The notes below the pieces were generated by a model. That model was not told the origin of the DNA, ran no database searches, and was given only the letters and a program-made list of their open reading frames with translations. This document shows, one piece after another, positions 35,561 through 49,141 of a stretch of DNA of 64,000 nucleotides (the stretch's first letter is position 1; the number at the start of each line of letters is the position of its first letter). The translations under genes were made by a program, and so were the position numbers. Source of the DNA: Purshia tridentata (taxonomy: Eukaryota > Streptophyta > Magnoliopsida > Rosales > Rosaceae). The DNA lies in assembly GCA_003254885.1 (NCBI GenBank), contig QANT01003443.1:1-64000 (forward strand), written 5' to 3'.

Positions 35561-37151
35561 AAGAGAAAATTAGTGGAGAATGCGACCCCTTTTAAATATT
35601 AGATTAGGAAAAAAAAAATTTCACTTTCACTTTCACTATAATTATGAATTTGATTTTAAATATTAACTTCTTATTTTGGTTAAAGTTATTAGATATTAGA
35701 ATAACCTCAAAATTGCCATAAACCACCAATAAATTAATGGAATGGCTTTGTTCGATTAGTAGTAATTTTTCATTTTGTTAAGAGAGCTGTGTCCATTATT
35801 TACCTACATTTTGTTAAATAAAGTTCTTGTTTATTACATCATAATATCATGTACATGATTCTTATTCATAGAAAATATACCTACATTATTTTCACCAATA
35901 ATATATCTGCATTATCTTATGGAGTGCAACGCACACAAGCATTATCTTGTAGACATGTTGAAAGTAGAAACAAATCATTCGACTGAAATTAATTCACCTC
36001 TAAGCATAAGATATATATTTTATATTGTAGAAAAAAATAAAAAAACCATAATGGTTTTGTAACAAAAATTGGTCCCAAAAAAAAAAAACACTGCCTAAAT
36101 GATTAAAGTTAAATTATAAACTCCAGTACTTGATTATGTCAACTCACCAATACCTGTCCCCTCCCATCTACTTCATTTAAATTCATTTAAATATACATGA
36201 AACTTCAAGAGGAGTTTTCTCTAACATTGGGAGGGTTGTATCTGAAAGTGGTTAAGCTGCTTCTACAAATATATTCAAAAATAATTTTAGAATTATTAAA
36301 TTGTTAACCAAATAATGTATTGATACATATATTAAAGCTTATATGAGGTTTAGAATGGTATTGATTTTGAATATATGAAACATTGTTAAATTATTTAGTG
36401 AACATAATTTAGTTAATAAATTTGATGAGTATAAATGAACTAAACTATTAGTTTAGTGATACTTCTCTTTTTAATGTTAAGAAAGATTCTAAGATTGAAA
36501 TCCCCTCTACCATATAAAAAATAATAATTTGATGAGTATAACAAGGTTTATTTTAATTATCTGTTTTGGTGTTGTCTTTGATCCAAAACAGTGAAAAAAA
36601 CATAGAATAGTGTTGTTGAAGACTTGAAGGGAAGTTGGGTTATTCCTCCACACGTTGGAGATGCAATAATAGGAAGTTGGGGCGCAAATTGTTGAGAAAT
36701 TTTAGCATTAGCACATGGATGGCTGCAATATGGGTGACCAACTTGAGCAGACAGCTGGGGCTTTTATAGGTTTTCTGAAGCCCTAAATGCATTTATTGAA
36801 TCATGTTACTTTTGTTTGTTGCCATTGGAAGTTTGAAACTATAACTAGCATTGAAGTTTTAAAAACTATAACTCTTAAATACTAGACCGACGTCGTTTTA
36901 ATCTAAGATGAGGGCTAAGATAAGCTTCATCTAGATGGGGCTTCTGCACCCGAGTCTGAATAGGCAGCCCTTAACTCTGGATACATAATGATGGGTTAAA
37001 AGCGTTGGACCATATGTACAAACATAAATGCAATTGTATAACAGGAAGTGCACATACAAAACTAGCATCCAGTATGTACAAACTCTGAAACCAAACAGAA
37101 TCCAAAGGCTATGTTATAATGTTGAGCAGTGGAATGCTGCAAAAATCTCTT

Positions 37152-39622
37152 CTAAGAATCCTTTTCCCCTTCAGTACCCTCAGCTGATCCAGCCATTAAC
37201 TCTTTTGAATAAATCCGGTGGTGGCGTTCTCTCCCATATATCACCCAGAAGAGGAGTGAGAGCATGACTGAAGTAGAGACCAGCACCAACCCAATATAGA
37301 TCCACCTACTGTATGTTCTCAGACCAGGACAGTGATCCCTATAAATGTCACTAAAAGTTTCCCGAACGAATGTGCAGTCTTGTATTTGAACCAGTAGAGG
37401 GGCATAATTGTACAAGGCATTGCTCAGACTCACTCCAGTACTCATCTGGCTGTAGAAAGTTGGGGTCAAACGCCCTGTTGTGGTGCAAATCCCACTTGGT
37501 GAAACCTGGCAGACATAGTTGCTCCAAACCTACAAACATTTGAGTAAGAGTATTGAGGTTTCTATATGGATCTAGCACTAAGGAAAATCATCTAAATTCA
37601 TTGCAAAATTGGTCTATAAATGTAATGCAATTCAGCTAAGAGTTGGCAGGATGCAAACTCGATCCATCAAGTATTAATGTGCTAATGTTGCAGGGTTCGG
37701 TTTATTTTTACCTCAGTTGCATTGTTTAAGTTCACTTCGCCAACAGTGCAAGCTCGATCAGTAAAGTCAGGATAAAATGGGTTGCAGAGGAGTGGTACCA
37801 ATGGACCGGATTGATTGAAGTACATTGGCACGAAGTTGGGGGCAAAATTTATGTTAGAGACGTTTGTGAGGACCTCGTTGATCAAATTGACTAGTTGGGA
37901 AGTGACTTCTTTGCTTCGCAACAAGGTTTCTTGGGCAGTTGCACTGTCCACACAGGGCAGTATATCATCTAACGCTGTATGAGCAGTGGGGTATTGAACC
38001 CATTCATCCATTGCAACACAAGTGTCAGCAGCTACACTAATGTGTTAAAGGCAAGAAACGGTTAGCTTTCTAGCCATAAGATTAGCAGTAAGGAAAAAAC
38101 AAACTTAGGAAGGGACTGAACTTATAAATTGATGTCACAAGTAAATTCAAGCTGAAAACTTTAGTATTTGAGCATGTAAGATTAATGGAAAGTTTTTCAT
38201 TCATTGCCGAGATGGGTATTTGGCAAGTCTAGGTTTGACAGGAGATGCTAAAATAGTGTATAAATAGTAAAAAGCAGAACAGCATTCAGAAACATGGACA
38301 AGAACAAAACCTTTTCCAATTTTCAAAAAGAGGCTCTAAGAAATTGGCAATATATCATTTATAAATGCTCTCAAAGGACAGTCCAACTGAAACTGGGTTT
38401 AGAGCATTGAAGATCCATCCACAGTAACCGGTTTAAAATAAATCAAAGTATCAAACCATAAATACTGTCAAGACCTATGATGTTAAAGCCTGAAGAATAG
38501 TCCAGTCCTGGGAGAAGATTTTGTGAAACCATGAATCAAGCATCTCTCTTTTTGGAAATAAAACCAAAAAAGAAAATTCAACTTAAAGACCAAGGTCAGT
38601 AAGACAAACTTGTTGAGGTAAAAAGTTATGTATGTGCATATTTGCATTCGAATTAGCCAGTCATGAAACATATTGAATGGGAAAAGAATTTCTGACTGGA
38701 TAATTACATCACAAGACTTACTTATGAATGAGAAGGAATGTGCCACACAATATAAATGTTCCAGCAACAAGTATCCATCCTGTGACCACCAGGCTGCAAC
38801 AATTAATTTAAAACTATTCTGTCAGAGAAAATCACAAATTTAATACAAATATACTCAACTAAAAGAAACCAAGGAAATGATAGAAAAGGAAAATGAGGCA
38901 TTGCATCTAATTCTCACTCACATGTACACAAGCAACTGCATGCCGAAAATGGAAAATACTGGAGCAAAAAGTCACAATACAGGAATGAATAAGTACCACT
39001 ATATAAGAGGTTTCAGAACCAGAATATAGCATCTTAATAAGGATATCATAGCAACTTACAGAATCCCAGAAATGTCAAGAGAAGCATAATGGCCGCAATT
39101 ATGATAAGCGCCAGTCTCCTGCATGTACATTAAGATAATCCCTTTTATGATCAGATTAAATTTCAAAAGAACAGGAACAAGTGAAAAAGTAAAGGAAAAA
39201 GGCCTATGATTTTTATTTTACATTGAGTCTAAGAGATCTCGTATGTCAGCTGAATTCTCTCTTGTTCGCTCAGCAAGGGTACTGGCAGAAGAATTAAGCT
39301 TTCCTCCAATCTGATCGATATCAGTTTGAATGTTAGAAGGTAAATAAACTTGATCCACTCCAAGCTGCTTAGATGCAGCAAGATAATCCGATGCATTCCT
39401 TAATTGTCCAACTGTAATATCTGCCTGATGTACAACATACTCTAAGGTACTTGTTGTACTCTGGTGAAACTTCTTTTGACCAGTGTATAACACAACACAT
39501 CCAATGCTGTAACCACCAAATAGCAGATCAGGTTTTTTTTCAAATGCAGCTAAACAAAAAAAACAACAATACATATATTGTTGTTTTTTTTGGGGGGGGG
39601 GGGGGGGNGGGGGGGGGGGGGG

Positions 39623-39658
<36 letters not shown>

Positions 39659-41137
39659 CATTGATGCAATGGTGAAGAGTATGAGGAATATAAGAGAAAG
39701 AGCGTAAGCTGTCCGAGAATAGCCATAAGTCTGCCTCTCACAGCAAAAGTGACAGAGACAGATGAGCAGCAAGCACAAACCAAAACCCAGGAACCAGGTT
39801 GCAGCAACGGTAAACAGGGGTACCGCAGTAAAACCCACAGACTGCATTCTCACAAAAACAGTATATGAAAAAAAATTCAAGAGTTCAGACTAAACACAAA
39901 TGAAATGTTAATAAATGATAAAAATTAACATACATGTCAGTATGTCACTTAAAGGTCCCTGAAAACCTTACCTTGTCGAAATGAAACACAAACCCAATAG
40001 AATGACTGACCCTCGATCACAAAACTAATAATAAACATACCTATGATGAGAATGAGACCAAAACCTCAAAGTCAAACATGAACAGAGATTGACTAAGGAT
40101 TGTGCATTTCAGTTGTATGGCTACACTTACACACATCAAGGTAAGCGAAATTCACTCTCCATGATAACCGGATTATGGTAAAAGTATGAAGTGAATGAGA
40201 TGTGAGATAATTGTGTCCGATTAAAAATCATTTTTCTTGTATACGCTATACCTTGCATAGTTGCATGCACTTCTTTAAGAACAGTGAAAAAATTATATGA
40301 TGATGTGTATTTGCTTTGCAAGTTTGCAATATGGTAGTGTAACAGACACTGTTGGCACATCTTAGAAAAGGGTATGGTTACTACAAGAAAATGACAGTCT
40401 TAAGGTTACATATGTCAACAAGTCATTAAGTGCTGAAAATATTCTAACAATTTCTCAACAAAATGGCACAATGAGCATTTAGTAATTTTTTCTAATATAC
40501 TTATGTTATTAAAAAAAATCTTCAAAAAGTGTGATGAACTTACAGCCCAGTAATGCTGCTCACTGATATTCCAGCCTCCTGTGTACCTCTTGAACCCATC
40601 AAGAGGATCTTTTCGGCGTGTTCTCTCTGCAGCTAACACCATCGATGAGCTCTCAATCGGTGCACCAAAGGGTCCCTCCACAAGGGACCTCCCAGTCCCC
40701 CTTGAAAACCCAACTTCAAACTTCTCCCCAAAATGAAAATCCCAATCCCACCCTGCAAAAAAAAATAGAAAGAAAACCAGCATTAAAAAAATATAAGTTT
40801 AAAGAAACCCAAAAGATTATACGGTATGTGGGTCATTGTGATTTTCCATTAAAAATGAACACACTCCATTAATCCAATCAGTGAACAATGTACTATCCAA
40901 GAATTACTTAGTTTGAATTCTTTCTTGGTTTTTTCTTGAAGGGAAGACCCAAACAAGGCGTAACGTCAAGAAAACGAAGAAACCCAGATGAGGAAATGCG
41001 TGGGAAAAGCCAAGTAGCATGGTACCTGAATGAGAATCGCCATTGGAGAAGAAAAGGAAGGTCGGCCAAGAAAGAAAGATGAAGAAAATCGCCAGTAGAA
41101 GAAGAATAGAGAGCGGTGGAGAGGCGTAACGTGCCAT
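37152..41137 (-). CDS. Multi-pass plant membrane protein of unknown function
   Basis: Nine exons: 41137-41026, 40752-40544, 39841-39660, 39506-39222, 39118-39060, 38958-38922, 38793-38722, 38036-37712, 37529-37152. They join in frame to 552 residues. Layout: an N-terminal hydrophobic segment (about 9-30), an extracytosolic stretch (38-107), a TM pair (about 112-137 and 154-176) with a short Cys-rich link (CHFCCERQTYGYSR), a large loop (about 177-262), a second TM pair (about 265-290 and 297-318), a second large loop with several Cys (about 320-500), a last TM (about 503-525) and a basic tail. The family is annotated in Arabidopsis only as transmembrane protein (At2g25270, At2g12400 type). I know no assigned function. 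The 2-2-1 layout recalls tweety and prominin proteins. The start has a CT-rich leader before it. Confidence 0.85.
39590..39657. repeat. G run with an N, followed by (GA)n, at a splice donor
   Basis: A run of about 30 G, broken by one N at 39608, is followed by about 14 GA units that end at the donor of the exon stopping at 39660. The true length of the homopolymer is not known. Confidence 0.85.
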
Positions 41138-42540
41138 CGTTAGAGAGAGAGGGAGGTGAGAGACTGAGACAGAGAGGTGGGTTCGGGGGGGAAGAGAAGG
41201 AGGGAATAGTAACGGTCTTGGAATGGGAATGGAGGGAGAGGAACGTTTTTTATATTTCCAGCCTCAAATAATTATCCGTAATTCGGTAATTTCACTGTCA
41301 CTTTTGGTTTTAAGCGCTGCTGTTTGTTTTGACGAAAACACCCTCGTCATGGAAATGAAATCCCACCGAATGCAAAGGACACATTCGGCAATCAGGAAGA
41401 GTTGTCCAAGGAGGTGTAGTAAAATTCAACAAAGCAATTGTCTGGGTCCCAAAAACCGCGTCAGCCTTTTCACGCTCGCTCCTCGAGGAATTACCAATTT
41501 TTTAAAAAAATAAAACTAATTTTCGAGACTTTAGTCCACTTAAGACCGCAATTTCAGGCAGTTTTCGCGGCTTTTCCATTTTCCCGCCTTCGATTTTTGG
41601 GCCTTAAATTTTCGCCTAGCTCTGGTCAGAATGCAATTTTCAAGTTGGGGCCGTACACGGCCTTAAATCCATGGGTCCCAACAGTTGTATAAATTTCATT
41701 TTGGGCTAAAGTCTACTTCATGTCCCAATCATTGGGGCTCAAGACCAACAATTTACGGTCCAACCAAATTGAGTATTAAGGTGTTTAGCTTCAACTTAAT
41801 TAGAGTCTTTCAGGTTTATCCAATATGAAATATGAATTGAGGCTAGATCGAATGTTTTGCTTCCAAGTAGAACTTTATTTAGTTTGTATGTGGACCAAAC
41901 TAAGCATAAACTTTGTTTAGTTAGTTTGTAATGAGCAAAGCCCGAGCTTCAAATTGGTGTGAGATTTCCAATCTCCACAAGTAAATCCAAGGAGGATGAC
42001 ATGACTTATCTATAAGATTTATGGTCCTTATACAAGGGTAAGAGTCCAATAGAGGTAATAAGCCTTGGAACAATACCCTTCTAAAATGCATACTTGTTAC
42101 ATAAAGACTATAAAGTATAAGGAGGAGAACCAAAGTTGAAATCATGAGTAGTTATAAGGGTAAAGTGCTTTATCACTCCAACTAGAAGAGATCACAATTT
42201 TATCAAGGAATGCACTTTACCACTGTTCAGTAGTTGGCTACCGAAATAATACAAATATTTTGATAGATTATTGTTGAATGGCTTAAGGGTGGTTAATTTA
42301 GTAATTTAAGGTGGTCGGAATAGTTTGCGCTATAATTTTATTCATTATTCACCCACACCGTAAAAATATAGATATACTAAACGGGCCATCGATAAAGTAT
42401 AGGCTAACAACTTGGGTAAGCACAAAGCAGCCCATCATTCTATTCTAAAAAAGTCAAGGCCCAAGATTTGTTCAACTTTTTTGTAGAGCTCACTTACTGA
42501 CACAAGGCCATTTTAGTCATTAAACATTTAGGGTTCCAAA
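41138..42540. other. Divergent intergenic region
   Basis: It separates the membrane protein gene (-) from the ribosomal gene (+). A GA-rich leader lies next to 41138. The stretch 41500-41660 is GC-richer with CGCG and GGGCC motifs. No gene is recognised. Confidence 0.5.
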
Positions 42541-42664
42541 TATATTCGCCTCTACTCTCAAGCCCACACCTCTCCCTTTGCGCTGCTTATTAGATTAGGG
42601 TTTTTGCGTTCCAGCCTCCATTCACGGCGTCGTCGGCTTCGACAGGTCTCCACAAAGCTTGAAA
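42541..42664 (+). promoter_or_regulatory. Ribosomal-protein type promoter with telo-box and GCCCA site
   Basis: AAGCCCACACC (42560-42570) contains a GCCCA/TGGGC site II core, and ATTAGGGTTTTT (42594-42605) is a telo-box. This pair is the usual signature of plant ribosomal protein promoters. It sits 60-105 bp before the start codon of the uS17 gene. Confidence 0.65.
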
Positions 42665-44187
<1,523 letters not shown>

Positions 44188-45467
44188 TCTTATTAGTGTT
44201 TCAGGCATTCTGTTAGTGTTACTTTTGTGCAATCGGTACACTAGATTGAGCTACTATTTAAAGATGAAACTGTTTTTTGCCATTTTGCTATCCTCCTTTA
44301 CTATTTAATCAATGTATGGTGAACTTGGAAGTTTTTCTTTCCATGAATCGTGATCTTGAATCTTGCTATGCAAATTAATTACTATTTTCTATTCGTAATG
44401 TTGCTATGCAAATTAATTACCATTCTACTTCAGTTTGTACCAACTAGGCTCACGTTGTACTACCATGTGTTTCCCTGGCTTTAGAAAAAACTATCCTTCA
44501 ATTATCTGAGTTGAGGGACCAAAAAGAATTTGTTAGGCCAGTATGTAAAGCTTTTTGAACGATTTATTTCTCAGCTGTGCGTATAGAATTGTGAAGCAAA
44601 ACTGTTGACGCGTGCAAAATTTCCTAGGCCGTATACAAATTCAATCCAATATCTTAACGTTGGCTGTTTATTGTAAGAATTTTTTGGCATGCCATGCCCA
44701 GTTTTGCTAATTCATTCATAACCACTACTCAAGCACAACCGAATATTGATGGTTTCGTGCACTGTCCATTGTCTAGTTTTGACATCACGAACTGGCAAAT
44801 CAAACACAAACTTGACATTTGACAATTTCAAGCAAAAAGCCAAAACAAAAAAAGAATGGAAAACAGAGCATTGGGGGGCATGTAACAGTAAAATGCAACT
44901 TCCACTAACACGTATGGCATAAACTTCATTGACATGATCAATAAGTTAATTTAACATGTACCCAAATGCTAAACAGATACTCTTCTCCAAACAATTATTA
45001 AAAAAAAAAAAAAGATTTATGAACAGTTCAAAGCAACCTCATCCAGGGAAATACTAAAGAGGCCACCTCAGCTAAGTACATCATTATGCAGTAATTGGTA
45101 TGCTTATTACGGAAATTATTATTATTATGTGGTGTTGTTAATGGATACAATTATTTGCAGCATCTGATGAGCTCAAGGAATCGTGTTGTCCATTGATCTA
45201 ATATTGCGTTGTTTATATAACAAAGCGAAAGCACTTAAATTTGTCAATATTAAAACGAGGTCGTTCCTATTCCTCCATAAAGACGAGGACGGAATCCTAT
45301 TCGTTTATAACCAAGGTGTGTCTTACCTCTGTTGATTAGGATGTAGGGAGATAACTAACTAATTAACCCGTGTACCACATCATGTCTTCTAATACGATAC
45401 AAAATCTTGTAGTCTCTCTAAATTACCCTAAACCTAAACCTAAACCTAAATCCTAAGAAAGTGAAAG
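44188..45467. other. Intergenic region, upstream half of the flotillin duplication
   Basis: It includes the RPS11 3'UTR and a short direct repeat (GCTATGCAAATTAATTAC twice near 44366-44422). From about 44505 to 45080 it is recognisably similar to 48210-48740. A TATA-like TTTATATAA lies at 45212-45220. Four degenerate CCTAAA units (45427-45454) sit just before the flotillin ATG. Confidence 0.7.
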
Positions 45468-47460
45468 ATGTATAAAGTAGCGAGCCCTTCCGAGTACTTG
45501 GCCGTCACCGGAGTCGGAATCGACGACATAAAGATCACGAAGAAGGCATGGATCCTCCCGGGCCAGAGCTGGATGAAGTTCGACGTGTCCCCCGTGAACT
45601 ACACGTTCGAAGTCCAAGCCATGAGCGCCGAGAAGCTCCCCTTCATCCTCCCGGCCGTCTTCACAATTGGCCCCCGCGTGGACGACAATGACAGCCTCCA
45701 AAGGTACGCCAAGCTCATCTCCCGCCATGACAAGCACTCCAACCACTGCAACGAACTCGTTCAGGGCATCATCGAGGGCGAGACTCGCGTCCTCGCTGCC
45801 TCGATGACGATGGAGGAGATTTTCAGAGGGACGAAAGAGTTCAAACAGAAAGTTTTTGAAAACGTCCAGCTGGAGCTCAACCAGTTTGGGCTGTTGATTT
45901 ACAATGCAAATGTAAAGCAGTTGGTGGATGTTCGGGGGCATGAGTACTTTTCGTACCTCGGCCAGAAGACGCAGATGGAGGCGGCCAATCAGGCCAAGGT
46001 GGACGTGGCGGAGGCCAGGATGAAGGGGGAGATCGGGTCCAAGCTCAGGGAGGGGAAGACCCTGCAGAACAAGGCCAAGATTGATGCCGAGACCAAGATC
46101 ATAGCAACGCAGAGGCACGGGGAGGGGAAGAAGGAGGAGGTTAGGGTGACGACGGAGGTCAAAGTTTATGAGAACCATAGGGAGGCTGAAGTGGCGGAGG
46201 CAAATGCTGTGCTGGCAAAGAAGAAGGCCGGGTGGGCCAAAGAGGCGCAGGTGGCGGAGGTTGAGGCGGCCAAGGCTGTGGCCTTGAGAGATGCAGAGCT
46301 GCAGAAGGAAGTGGAGACGATGAATGCTTTGACTCGGACTGAGAAGCTGAAGGCTGAGTTCTTGAGTAAGGCCAGTGTTGAGTATGAAACCAAGGTACGT
46401 ACGTTCAAAAATCACATCCCTTTCTGCATTATTAGCCCATCACAATTATTTTTTATAGAATCACTGAATTCAAAATTTGAAGTCATATATATTTGGCCTG
46501 GTTCGTAGTTAGTTAAGACTAGATAAGTCTCTAAAGACTGGTTTCATAACATTGCTTTGAAGAAATCTAAACAAAAGTTTTATAAATCCAATTTAGCGAC
46601 AAGATGTGATCATGAGAGTACTAGTTATATATAGTTGATGTTATAGTATGTGAATCATCTCTAACCATAATAATTGATTTGGCATGTACATATTAAATAC
46701 CACATATATATTTGGTGAATGAATGATCATATATATTTTATCATCCATCGTATTTAGTTTTGGAGGATATGCATCCTTTCTTGCATCTTAATTGGTGAAT
46801 TAAATTCTCTTAGTATTATTTGCATCAAGTATAATTAGGTCGAGTACTGAATTAATTACTCATTAATAATGCATAATATGGCTTTATCTAACACGAGCAT
46901 GGTCATCCTAATTCTCAAAGGTACAAGAGGCAAATTGGGAGCTCTACAAGAAGCAAAAAGACGCGGAAGCAATTCTTTACCAAAGGGAGAAAGAGGCCGA
47001 GGCACAGAAAGCAATAGCTGAGGCAGAATTCTACACTCGTCAACAACGCGCCGATGGAGAATTCTATGCAAAGAAGAAAGAGGCCGAGGGCCTCATGGCC
47101 CTCGGACAAGCCCAAGGCATATACTTACGCACTCTTCTTGACGCGGCAAGAGGCAACTATGCAGCCGTGAGGGACTTCTTGATGCTCAACAATGGCATGT
47201 TTCAAGATATCGCCAAGATCAATTCTGAGGCCGTGCGTGGGCTTCAGCCCAAAATTAGCATTTGGACAAATGGCAGCCAAGGCGAAGAGGCCACTGGCGG
47301 AGCTGCGGGCAGTAATATGGCGATGAAGGAGGTTGCCGGGGTTTACAAGATGCTGCCGCCGCTGTTCAAGACTGTTCATGAACAGACTGGCATGCTGCCA
47401 CCGGCTTGGATGGGAACTTTGACTGATTCTCATTCTGCCGATAACTCAACTCTCGATTGA
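45468..47460 (+). CDS. Flotillin-like protein, tandem copy 1
   Basis: Two exons, 45468-46394 and 46921-47460, give 488 residues, normal for plant flotillins. Order: N-terminal SPFH/PHB domain (about 1-190, with [19 protein letters not shown] and ANVKQLVDV), a long Ala/Glu/Lys-rich coiled coil (about 190-370, [18 protein letters not shown]), and a C-terminal flotillin block ([10 protein letters not shown] and [20 protein letters not shown]). Plant flotillins mark sterol-rich plasma-membrane microdomains and act in endocytosis and symbiotic infection. This copy has Arg at about 164 (VDVRGHEY) where copy 2 and the families I recall have Pro, and HCNELV instead of HVKELV. GC-rich third positions cause a long antisense shadow frame. 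The coding frame is intact. Confidence 0.95.
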
Positions 47461-49141
47461 AGCATCATGGAGTTGCGAATTGGCTAATTGGGATTTGGGA
47501 TTTGGGATTGGTCAACATGCACGTACTTAAAATATCATGGAACTTTTTTTTGGGTGGTTTTATTTATCGTCTATAAATTCATGACTATGGTATTGACTAT
47601 TTGTTGATGTTATTTGCCATTTTTGTTTCCGTAAACAATGTTATTTGCTTATTTTGTCCATTTGTTGTGTGCAACTTTTTGGCTTTTTATTTATTCCAAT
47701 ATAATAGTTTTGGTTTATGTGTATTTGTGACCCACCAAAGATTATTGTATGTGAAGTTGTGTACGTGGGTTTTAATTATGGTCTATCCTATTATTGCGCC
47801 TATTGTGAGGTGAAGGCTGCACATAATTGGTGCATCCAAACAGTCAAAGTGATGAATTGTGAAAGTTGCATTTGTGCAAATGAAAACAACAAAGGGTGGG
47901 CTGACTAAAACCCCGAAGTATAATTGTGTTGGAAGTAGTGTATGTTCCTTGACTTTCAATCCCACCACCAATCTTGGGGCGACTTTCTTGTGTGGGTTTG
48001 AATGGCTGTCTGTTGGGCCTTACTCTTGCTGCTCTTTTGCGCTTATTTTATTTATTTACCCAAAAAAAGATCAACCATTTTGCCGTATGGAACTTTTTCG
48101 AATTTACAGGTTCTGTTGGGTATTATACTCAAAATCAACAAAATTGGGGTCCCTCCATTTTTGGGTCGGGAAAAATTTGTCCTTATACATGTCCTATTTT
48201 TGCATGGAACCAAACTGAGTTGACGGACCAAACTGTTAGCCATATGGAACATTTTCGATCTAGTTAAATTACCAGCTGTGTATGGAGTCCTGAAACAAAA
48301 CTGTCTGCAACATGCCAGCTTTCCCAGGCCGGCGCTGTACATCAGTTCATACGTAATGTTGGATGTTTGTGTATGAATCTATTCGCATGCCATTCGAAAT
48401 TTTGCTAATTCATTAGTTACAAGTACAACGAAATACTGAAGATTTCTTGTACTATGTACACATGCATTATCACAGTACATGGTTGACAATTTCAAGCAAA
48501 AACAAAAAAGATGGAAGAAAAAAAAAGAAAAAAAAATTGGGATAGTTGAAAATAGAGCACAGGGGCAAGTACTATGCAACTTCCACTAACAAGCACCGCA
48601 TTATAAACTTCATTGACATGATCAAGCTGATTTATTTAGAATGTACCCAAATGCTAAATCGATCTGCTCCAAACGATTATATTTTAACAAAAATATTATT
48701 GAACAGTTCAAATCAACCTCTTCTAAGAAAATACTAAAGAGCCTATATGAGCTGACTATTAAAATAAAATGAGCGAGCTAGGTTGTTGAATATTATAAAA
48801 ATAAGGCCAACACCATAACGATGAGCATAGAATTTTATTCTTTATGTGTGTTTTTAACTCTGTTAGAGAAATCATCAGAGTGATCAGCCCTGTAAAGCAT
48901 AATGCTTAATTTTGACAAATTAACTATTAATTAACTCGTCTACGTCATTTCTTCTAATGCAATAGAAAGTCAGAGTCTTGATTAATAAAAAGTCAGCATT
49001 CTACCACTCCTCCCATACTGTGAAATTCTTGAGTCTTGGATTCTACGCTAATCTCAATCTATATACTCTTATTGTTCATTTCATTCTTCCATAGCTCCCC
49101 TCATATCACAAACCTTCTCCTATCTCTCTCTCTCTACAACC
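47461..49141. other. Intergenic region between the flotillin copies
   Basis: It holds the copy-1 3'UTR, then from about 48210 to 48740 a block similar to 44505-45080 (for example CAACTTCCACTAACA, AACTTCATTGACATGATCA and TGTACCCAAATGCTAAA in both). A TATA-like CTATATACTC lies at 49059-49068, about 75 bp before the copy-2 start. No other gene is seen. Confidence 0.7.

Larger units (their letters stand above)
28813..37151. other. 8-kb block without a recognisable gene
   Basis: No ORF here has splice-compatible coding character or family resemblance. Contents seen are a MITE-like element at 30102-30424, a short GTAAAGT triplication at about 30769-30792, a diverged tandem array at 31300-32230, an N base at 32781 inside a 22-bp repeat, an AATT run at 33458-33475, and a decayed foldback at 35290-35560. 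The stretch 33600-34700 is less AT-biased and could host a non-coding transcript. I found no known microRNA sequence in it. Confidence 0.55.

Noticed and set aside
28813-37151. Possible LTR retrotransposon in the gene-free block
   Set aside because: No terminal direct repeats, primer-binding site, or gag/pol-like frames were found. Only small non-autonomous elements and tandem repeats are present.
45453-46415. 320-codon frame on the minus strand across flotillin copy 1
   Set aside because: It is an antisense shadow of a GC-rich coding exon. The plus strand has the flotillin family match, and the minus frame is Leu/His/Arg-rich with no domain.
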